Of a DNA stretch of 64,000 nt, positions 55,694 through 64,000 are shown in pieces. Each line of letters starts with the position of its first letter. The first letter of the stretch is position 1. The notes beneath the pieces were generated by a model that was not told the DNA's origin, searched no databases, and saw nothing but the letters and a program-made list of their open reading frames with translations. Origin of the DNA: Adiantum capillus-veneris (taxonomy: Eukaryota > Streptophyta > Polypodiopsida > Polypodiales > Pteridaceae); contig CM043952.1 of the NCBI GenBank assembly GCA_014529385.2, positions 72,012,799 to 72,076,798 on the forward strand, written 5' to 3'. The translations under genes were made by a program, and so were the position numbers.

Positions 55694-58107
55694 TCAATCC
55701 ACCTCTTCAATCTTCGGGCCAGGACCAGTGCTACCACCATATGATGGGTTCGCCCCCCCTCCAGGCATATTAGGCATATCACCCCCAGCTCCCCCTTGAT
55801 ACATCTTGGAAATAATAGGATTGCACAAAGACTCCAGCTCTTTCTGTTTATCCTCAAACTCCTCCACCTCTGCAAGTTGGTTTCCATCAAGCCACTCAAT
55901 GACATCATTCACTGCTTTCTCGATTTTGGCTTTGTCGGTCGGATCCAATTTCAGCTTGTCATCCTTCACTGTGTTCCTCATGCTATATGCATAGTTCTCC
56001 AAGCTATTCTTTGCCTCCACCTTTCTCTTCACTTCCTCATCCTCCTGTTTGTACTTCTCTGCATCTTGCACCAGCTTCTCTATGTCGTCCTTGCTCAATC
56101 TTCCTTTGTCATTGGTAATGGTAATTCTGTTCTTCACACCTGCGGTCTTGTCTTCTGCAGAAACATTGAGAATGCCGTTTGCATCAATGTCAAAGGTTAC
56201 ATTGATCTGCGGGACACCTCTAGGTGCAGGGGGAATACCACTAAGCTCAAACTTTCCCAGCAAGTTATTGTCCTTTGTCCTGGCTCTCTCCCCTTCATAG
56301 ACTTGAATAAGCACGCCAGGTTGGTTGTCTGAATATGTCGAGAAGATTTGCTCTTTCTTGGTTGGGATGGTGGTATTCCGAGGAATCAGTGTCGTCATCA
56401 CACCACCAGCAGTTTCTAAGCCCAAACTGAGAGGGGTAACATCCAGCAAAAGCAAGCTTTTCACTTTCTCATCACCCTCCCCAGTAAGAATTGCAGCTTG
56501 CACAGCTGCCCCATATGCAACAGCTTCATCTGGATTAATACTCTTGCATAGCTCCTTACCATTGAAGAAGTCCTGCAGCAATTGCTGCACTTTGGGAATA
56601 CGTGTAGAGCCACCCACCAGCACAACTTCATCTATCTGCCCTTTGTCCATCTTGGCATCCCTTAAACACTTCTCTACTGGCTCCATACACTTTAGGAACA
56701 AATCCATGCAGAGCTCTTCAAACCGAGCTCTGGTAATAGTAGCATAGAAGTCGATACCTTCATATAGGGAGTCAATTTCAATTGTTGTCTGTGAAGTAGA
56801 AGACAATGTTCTCTTTGCCCGCTCGCATGCAGTTCGCAAGCGTCGAAGAGCACGGGCATTCCCACTGATATCCTTCTTATACTTACGCTTGAACTCTTGG
56901 GCGAAATGATTCACCAGGCGGCTATCAAAATCCTCCCCACCAAGATGTGTATCACCAGCAGTAGCCTTCACTTCAAAGATACCTTCTTCAATGGTAAGAA
57001 TGGAGACATCAAAAGTGCCTCCACCCAAATCAAAGACCAGAATATTCTTCTCACCTGTGGCGGCAGCTTTCTTATCAAGACCATAAGCAATAGCAGCAGC
57101 AGTGGGCTCATTGATGATTCTCATCACTGTTAAGCCAGCTATGGCACCAGCATCCTTGGTTGCTTGCCGCTGAGAATCATTAAAGTATGCTGGTACAGTG
57201 ATGACCGCATTCTTCACACTAGTTCCGAGGAAAGCCTCTGATACCTCTTTCATCTTGGCAAGGACCATTGAGGATATCTCTTCTGGAGTGAACATCTTTT
57301 CCTCTCCCTTGTAACGCACCACAATCATAGGCTTATCACCGGTGCCAGAAACGACTTTGAAGGGCCAAAGCTTCATATCATTCTGCACTGATGGATCACC
57401 GAATCGACGCCCAATCAAACGTTTTGCATCTGCACCGACAGACAGACGTGCTCTTAGAAAAAGCCTCCAAGCAAACAAAAAACTGTGTTATAAGCACCAT
57501 CAAAGTAATTATCGCCAGAGAGAAAATTTGAAAAGAATGCGAACAATCATCTGCCACTTTATGTCAAAAATTATCAGCTGGCTTATAAGCGAAGACGGAA
57601 AAAAACTCTACCAGACCAAGCACTGCAAAGTCTGTGTACAATTAATTGTATGCTAGTATGGCCGTATTATCACCCACATTTCTCAACAGACAGCTTGAAA
57701 GAGTATCAAAATTGCTAGTGAAAGTACTTTCCCTACAGAAAGGTCCAATTACCAACCATGGCTAGCAAGTTAAAAGGAACTTTTGCTTGTATTGAAGCAT
57801 TCGCATGCTAGGATTGCGCACAACTTGCATGCAAACTCAGAAACCAGATTACAGACCGTAGCATGTAATCAGCTGCAAGAAGCAATCAAGATGACTTACC
57901 GAAGACTGTGTTGTTAGGATTCATGGCAACCTGGTTCTTGGCAGCATCACCAACAAGGCGCTCAGTATCGGTGAATGCAACATAGGAAGGGGTGGTGCGA
58001 TTGCCCTGGTCGTTGGGGATGATCTCAACGCGGTCATGTAGCCAGACTCCGACGCAGCTGTAGGTGGTGCCGAGGTCGATTCCCACAGCCTTTTCCGTCT
58101 TCGCCAT
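55694..58107 (-). CDS. HSP70: cytosolic heat shock protein 70 (HSP70/HSC70), two exons
   Basis: An ATP-driven chaperone that binds and folds client proteins with J-domain partners in cytosol and nucleus. Exon 1 is 58107-57900 (208 bp), the intron 57899-57430 (470 bp; minus strand GTAAGT...GTGCAG) and exon 2 57429-55694. The product is 647 residues, the normal length. The ATP phosphate-1 loop [14 protein letters not shown] is at residues 9-22, the intron splits Asp70 (VFD/AKR), and phosphate-2 [14 protein letters not shown] is at about 201-214. Further blocks are [16 protein letters not shown], the linker and first substrate-domain strand [14 protein letters not shown], and the lid helices. 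The C-terminus is GGxP-type and ends KIEEVD, the tag read by TPR co-chaperones and diagnostic for the cytosolic form. There are no stops or frameshifts. The intron position is the classic one for plant HSC70 genes, so it may be constitutive as well as heat-inducible. No neighbour gene is functionally linked. Confidence 0.98.
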
Positions 58108-58254
58108 GGAGGCAAAGCAGAGAAGGAAACAAGCGGGAGCGGAAACGTATGCTTAAATGCAGGAGAGTTTACTAAGCTTGAAGGAAAGTATGGCGATGGC
58201 GAGATGAAGGAAAAACGATCTGCTGATCTACTGGAGTCGCAGAGCCGAGAGAGA

Positions 58255-58344
58255 GATTTCTATAGACAAGTGGCGGAGCTAGAAAGTTCGGGCTTCTTCA
58301 GGTGAGCTTGGGATGGTGATGGTGAGTGCGTGCTAGAAGCTTCG
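58255..58344 (-). promoter_or_regulatory. HSP70 promoter: two heat shock elements and a TATA-like box
   Basis: Two perfect GAAnnTTC dimers occur, AGAAAGTTCG at 58281-58290 and AGAAGCTTCG at 58335-58344, the binding unit of heat shock factors. The minus strand CTATAGAAA at about 58265-58257 lies just downstream of the first and could serve as TATA box, giving a 5' leader of roughly 110-130 bases before the ATG at 58107. Function is inferred from motif and position. Confidence 0.6.
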
Positions 58345-58439
58345 TAACAGAGACTGAGAATGAAGATTTCGCGCTTCTGAGATTTGAACCCCTTTGCTCG
58401 AAATAAACTTATTTCCATACTAGTGCAAACACTAAGAGG

Positions 58440-58735
58440 TTTTCGATTTAATCTTGAAGGTATTTCGGAAAAAAAAACACTAAAATCCCCCTAAAATCTC
58501 GTGCTTTTTTTCTTTCTTTTTGACGTTCTAAAAAAGCAATGTTCTTTTTAATATTGTATAAACCCAAAAATATAATTTCAAATCACCGTATGAGTATAGA
58601 ACGGACATACCGTGGAGAAACAAGATTAAACAAAATTTTAATTTTAATTTTTTTATAAAAGCAGTATCGTAACTAATATGTCAAGGCAAAATAGTGATTG
58701 TTGTGTTTATGTCTGGGTATAACGATGCCGGCTAC
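58440..58735 (+). repeat. diverged fragment of the long Gypsy LTR
   Basis: AAAAAGCAATGTTCTTTTTA, TTTTTATAAAAGCAGTATCG and GTCAAGGCAAAATAGTGATT follow the order of 35850-36020 in the 3' LTR of the outer Gypsy (aaaagcaatgtgcttttta, tttttataaaaagcgatatc, gccaagacagtacg). It lies a few hundred bases upstream of the HSP70 start. Confidence 0.6.
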
Positions 58736-58960
58736 ACTATAAGAGAAAAAATCCAAAACTGCCAGCATTGTCGTGGTTTTAACAAAGAAAATCAGAGAGA
58801 GAATTTTTTGGGTGTGCGGTAATAGCAACGGGAATATCCGCGATAATGTTTTATCGATAATATGTGCAATAATAGCTGCATTAATATATCCACGACTGTT
58901 ATCGCGCCTATTACCGCGTCCATTTACCGTCCTTATTATCACTATACGACTTTTCAAAAT

Positions 58961-59012
58961 AAAGATGTCCATTTGGGCCACCCAATTTTGGGTGGCCCAA
59001 ATGAGCATCTTT
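58961..59012. repeat. near-perfect hairpin
   Basis: CATTTGGGCCACCCAA (58970-58985) and its exact reverse complement (58988-59003) are separated by two T. The arms extend outward with GATG/CATC and two mismatches. It may be the centre of a foldback element. Confidence 0.8.
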
Positions 59013-59244
59013 ATCTTTGGACTTCATAGAACATATGAAATATCATTTGTATTTTGAAAAGTGTAAAAAATACTAATTAACCTTCAAAGTACAACTCACA
59101 CCTTACCTTATAAATTGAGACAAAAAAGAACAATACTTTAAAAATTTACAAATAAAGCCAAAATTTTAAATGAGTTTTATATACAAATATGAGGGTTTTG
59201 CGTGCCACATCTGCACTTGTAGAAGAGTAGTACATAACAAATTT

Positions 59245-59968
59245 TTATTTATCCCAATCCTTCTTGTCCTCATCTTGAGCTGCATACGTTGGTCACCTTG
59301 ACTCTACACTAACCAAAAACAAATTAGATGAATCAATAATCCAAATTAACTTTTAATATAATATTTATTGTCTACACTTACTGCTTATAGCGTTCTGACT
59401 ACTGAGTTGAATTGCTCAAGAGAGATGTGATGGTTTTTTAACAACCATCGCCAAGTATCGAACCATGTGTGTCTCTCTCGATACTTGACCATTTCTCTAG
59501 TAGGACGACTCAGAGTGATATTCTCATAAACTAACAATGACCAAAAAAGTTTAATAAACTAAAACACCTTCTTATCTGAACTTGCAAAAGTTACATATTT
59601 ATTTTTCCAGGCCGCTTTGCTCCCGAGCCATAGTGCGTGGGAGTTTGCTAAGCCCGAGCTTCATGTTGTTGATTGTGGGATGAGCTCGTTGCAGCTTGCT
59701 TAGCCTTTTCTTGTATTACCCACTCCTACTTTGCATCTGCCATGTTGGCACGACGATAGCTTCTATCTGGATTTGCAACATGGTTGGCTGTTGTGAGCCA
59801 TACACTTGATTGCTTATTTTAAAAATATTTTGATATACCCCTCCAATCACTGCGCTGGTTGAGGGCATTCAAAAATCGAGCATACAACGCTTCCTTGACG
59901 TAACGTGCATGATTGGGCACTTGGTTAGAGTTACGTGAGGTTTCAATTTCAACTGAAATTTGATTTAC
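59245..59968 (-). pseudogene. cryptic multi-exon coding remnant, possibly En/Spm-type transposon protein
   Basis: Read through stops on the minus strand, a long protein-like text appears. From 59968 it runs ISVEIETSRNSNQVPNHARY, VKEALYARFLNALNQRSDW, SKYF, stop, NKQSSVWLTTANHVANPDRS, YRRANMADAK, stop, EWVIQEKAKQAATSS, stop near 59640, then QTPTHYGSGAKRPGK. After a probable short intron it reads YENITLSRPTREMVKYRERH and TWFDTWRWLLKNHHISLEQF (59533-59396), followed by GTAAGTG. A last piece ends AAQDEDKKDWDK at 59245. The three stops (TAA, TAG, TAG) would be CAA, CAG, CAG with one C-to-T change each. The HYGSG...PTREMVKYRERHT pattern reminds me of the plant Ptta/En/Spm transposase family, but this is tentative. 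Confidence 0.45.
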
Positions 59969-60034
59969 CAGCACCAAATATGTTTTCCCTTAAGTGGAAT
60001 TTTTTGATGTTCTAGTGTTGTTTGGATAGAAAAT

Positions 60035-60571
60035 TTATATTATTATGAGAGAGATGGTTTGCGTTTTATAATTAATCAACGGATCAAATTCATGACGAAA
60101 TGGAATTTTCAAAATCATATCAAGACCATGCAATGGTGCTACTAGAAATGTACGTGCTTGTGTAAATTCATCAATGCAAACTTCAACACTGCCTTGGGTT
60201 TTGCAATAAAGACGTTGATTAATGAAAACAATTTTGACTTTATGAGGTGAAGAAATTTCAAAGAGAGAGAGTTGTTGTGCCAACCATGCAGAAACAAAAT
60301 CATGGCTATTGCTATAATCTAAAAGAATCGTGACACTTTCACCCTTGATTGTGTCTTGCACTTTAAACAAAGTATGAGGCGATATAGGAGAACCTGAAGA
60401 TGGCTTTTCATCGTGATCATACTCAGGATCATATCCCTCACTGTAATTAGCTTTCACTTCATTGTCGTTGTGATTAGCATCTTCGATGAGGTTAACAGTT
60501 AGCACCGTTGGGGTGGTTGTTGTTGAAGGATCTTTAGTTTGGATTTCGGGTGACTCCATTCGATTGGTCAT
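60035..60571 (-). pseudogene. Gypsy gag-protease fragment
   Basis: 178 open codons. The second half is a retropepsin-like domain: VTILLDYSNSHDFVSAWLAQ (normally DSGSSHNF, so the active-site triad is altered), then YCKTQGSVEVCIDEFTQART and APLHGLDMILKIPFRHEFDP. The first half is a hydrophilic linker. A minus-strand frame at 61066-60803 (MDIDASTNEEGPKTRDGDN) may be the gag start, with the capsid and zinc knuckle deleted between them. No LTRs or pol follow. Confidence 0.7.
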
Positions 60572-61127
60572 TCTTCTTAGCAGAACGAGTCAGTGTATGT
60601 GCATGACTTCTCTTTCAAGTGATGACTCCCCCCTTGATAATGACCTCTCAATTCTCTTTTATAGGAGCAGGCTGCATAAAATTAGGTTTAGAGCCCTAAG
60701 CTGGAGAGACAAAGCAGGCAGCCGGGTTCCGGATGGTTGACTGGTGCTTTGTTTTGGGAGAAATAAGAAAATGATATTCTCCTAAGTGGGCCTTTGTGAC
60801 CATCACCTAGAGAGAGGTGGAATATAAAAATGGTTTTTTACAAAGTTTGGCTTGAAAAAGGGAAACTGAATTACCCTACGGATGTTTACTGAGGAAGTGC
60901 GTCGTGGATGGGATGCCGATGAATCGCATGCTTTACTGGTGTGTTGGTGTAGCGAGCTTGTCAATTTCGATGCCGGCTGGGGTATGTCTTTGGCGTCATT
61001 CTTTGATTTGTTGTCGCCATCGCGTGTTTTTGGTCCTTCTTCGTTTGTTGATGCATCGATGTCCATTTTCTTTTGCTTCTTCCTTCTTGTGCGTGCCGTG
61101 TGTGCGTATGTGATTGTGTGTGTGTGT

Positions 61128-61148
61128 GTGTGCGTGTAGTGTATGTAT

Positions 61149-61190
<42 letters not shown>

Positions 61191-61305
61191 GGGAGGGTGA
61201 GTGTTTGTGTGGGTGTGTGTGTGTATATATATCTGAGTGTGTGTACATGTATGTGTTTGTGAATGTGTGTGTGTGTGTATGGAAAGAGAGAGAGAGAGAG
61301 AGCGA
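61128..61305 (+). repeat. (GT)n and (AG)n tracts
   Basis: GT at 61117-61135, AG at 61150-61188, GT-rich at 61200-61280 and AG at 61283-61303. ATGGAAAGAGAGAG occurs twice (61146, 61279), so GT+AG units were duplicated. Confidence 0.9.
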
Positions 61306-61309
61306 GAGA

Positions 61310-61620
61310 TGGAAAGAGAGGTGTGAGGGAGGAATCTCATACTCCGACCGAACTTTTCCAAGCGATAATAAAATTGAGCGAGTTAGTGAGAGGCACTCTA
61401 TCAAAATATTCATAGCCAAGAGTTTATGCAAGTCACTCATTTCTTTGAATCACTCGTTTAATCACTTGAGAGACTAAATAAATTGACCCTAAACCTCCTA
61501 AAGATGGAGGTTAAATTTAAGAATGGATATGCTAGGCAAGAGGTAGGTGCTAGCAAGCCTTGACATTGAGGTGCAAAGATTGTTGGGGGAGAGGGGCTAT
61601 AACATTTTTTTTTTTTGGGA

Positions 61621-61660
<40 letters not shown>

Positions 61661-61881
61661 AGCTTGCTTCTAGAAAACATGTGATGAGTAGGTGACGGGA
61701 AGTGTTTCCACCCAACTTTTAACTATGTGTGGCCTTAATGGAGAGGCAGGGTGAGATTGTTATTTTACTTAAGACATGGTGATGCCTTGCTAGTTGTGGG
61801 CTACTATTGGGTGAAAGACAGGGTGACAATCAAAATTGCTCACAATTTTTTGTTGGCAAGAGATGCAATCGTTTTGTCTAG

Positions 61882-61952
<71 letters not shown>

Positions 61953-62248
61953 TGTATAATTAAAAAAATATCCCTCAAAGGGTTGCATCAGCAAAGACCC
62001 TCTGAAGGAGTTTTTTTTTAAAAAATAGACATTGAAGGAAAAAAACCTCTCCTGCGATGGTGGTGCCTTTGGTTGGTTGTGCGTCTGCTCTGGGAGAAGG
62101 GGTAGACGAATCTTGCAACATTCCACCTTAAGAAATCAAGATGGAGCTACCTAGGTCTTGCCAATTTTACTTTTGGGTTGAATTAGAGGGTATCTTCGAA
62201 GATGCCCTCTTTGACATCAAAAGAAAAGTTGATTAAGGCAAGAGCACG

Positions 62249-62250
<2 letters not shown>
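61310..62250. other. no recognisable gene; CT and CT-CA tracts
   Basis: CT run at 61625-61660 after a T10 run. CT then CA run at 61887-61951. Only short, unconserved frames are present. Confidence 0.5.

Positions 62251-62251
<1 letters not shown>

Positions 62252-62291
<40 letters not shown>
62252..62291 (+). repeat. (AG)n microsatellite
   Basis: Uninterrupted AG run of about 20 units. Confidence 0.95.
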
Positions 62292-62293
<2 letters not shown>

Positions 62294-62299
62294 CGAAGA

Positions 62300-64000
<1,701 letters not shown>

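Noticed and set aside
55796-56332. 178-codon open frame on the plus strand opposite HSP70
   Set aside because: It is the antisense shadow of the conserved HSP70 exon 2. Long antisense frames are common over this gene because of its codon use, and there is no independent support.
60961-61440. 159-codon minus-strand frame over the GT/AG tracts
   Set aside because: Most of it is Ser-Leu and His-Thr repeat translation. Only the short non-repeat part overlapping 60803-61066 could be gag-like.

Overview
The window is nuclear DNA from a land plant. Three things show this: LTR retrotransposons of typical plant Copia and Gypsy types, a decayed PPR-family gene fragment, and a plant-type cytosolic HSP70 with one intron after its 70th codon. 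The style of the PPR fragment and the repeat load make a fern or another non-seed plant my best guess, but this is inference. Almost all of the window is transposons, many nested, plus an unusual density of (CT)n, (CA)n and poly-C tracts. The only gene that looks intact and functional is the HSP70 at 55694-58107 on the minus strand.

Layout. 1-734: 3' end of a Copia element with its LTR. 1.7-2.6 kb: minus-strand LTR-like junction and an unknown decayed reading frame. 2695-8227: a Copia element with both LTRs and broken gag-pol. 8.8-11.1 kb: Mutator-like transposase remnant with a SWIM zinc finger and three tandem duplications. 11.6-13.8 kb: LINE remnant. 13.9-14.4 kb: PPR pseudogene. 14755-25710: a complete minus-strand Gypsy element with two 470-bp LTRs and a very long third reading frame between integrase and the 3' LTR. 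25798-38839: a second Gypsy with a chromodomain and a 3.46-kb 3' LTR, interrupted at 31259-~35040 by a third, minus-strand Gypsy that has lost its integrase and one LTR. 39.6-40.6 kb: a hAT-type MITE with a perfect 8-bp target duplication, and a foldback element. 41.0-53.7 kb: a Helitron cluster, apparently nested, holding another MITE, a TTAA-flanked piggyBac-like element, two unrecognised coding fragments and most of the microsatellites. 54.0-54.75 kb: a tRNA-related SINE and two foldback elements with poly-C loops. 55.7-58.4 kb: HSP70 and its promoter. 58.4-61.1 kb: an LTR fragment, a cryptic multi-exon pseudogene and a gag-protease fragment. 61-64 kb: microsatellite-rich DNA without recognisable genes.

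The most interesting points are as follows. (1) The 14.7-25.7 kb Gypsy keeps one reading phase over about 9.6 kb, broken mainly by in-frame stops, mostly TAG. This looks like decay of CAG codons by C-to-T change at methylated CHG sites. Its third reading frame is about 1,200 codons long. (2) A nested Helitron pair can be resolved to the base. (3) A piggyBac-like element is present, a type I believe is rarely described in plants. (4) A spliced coding remnant at 59.2-60.0 kb was found only by reading codons through its stops.
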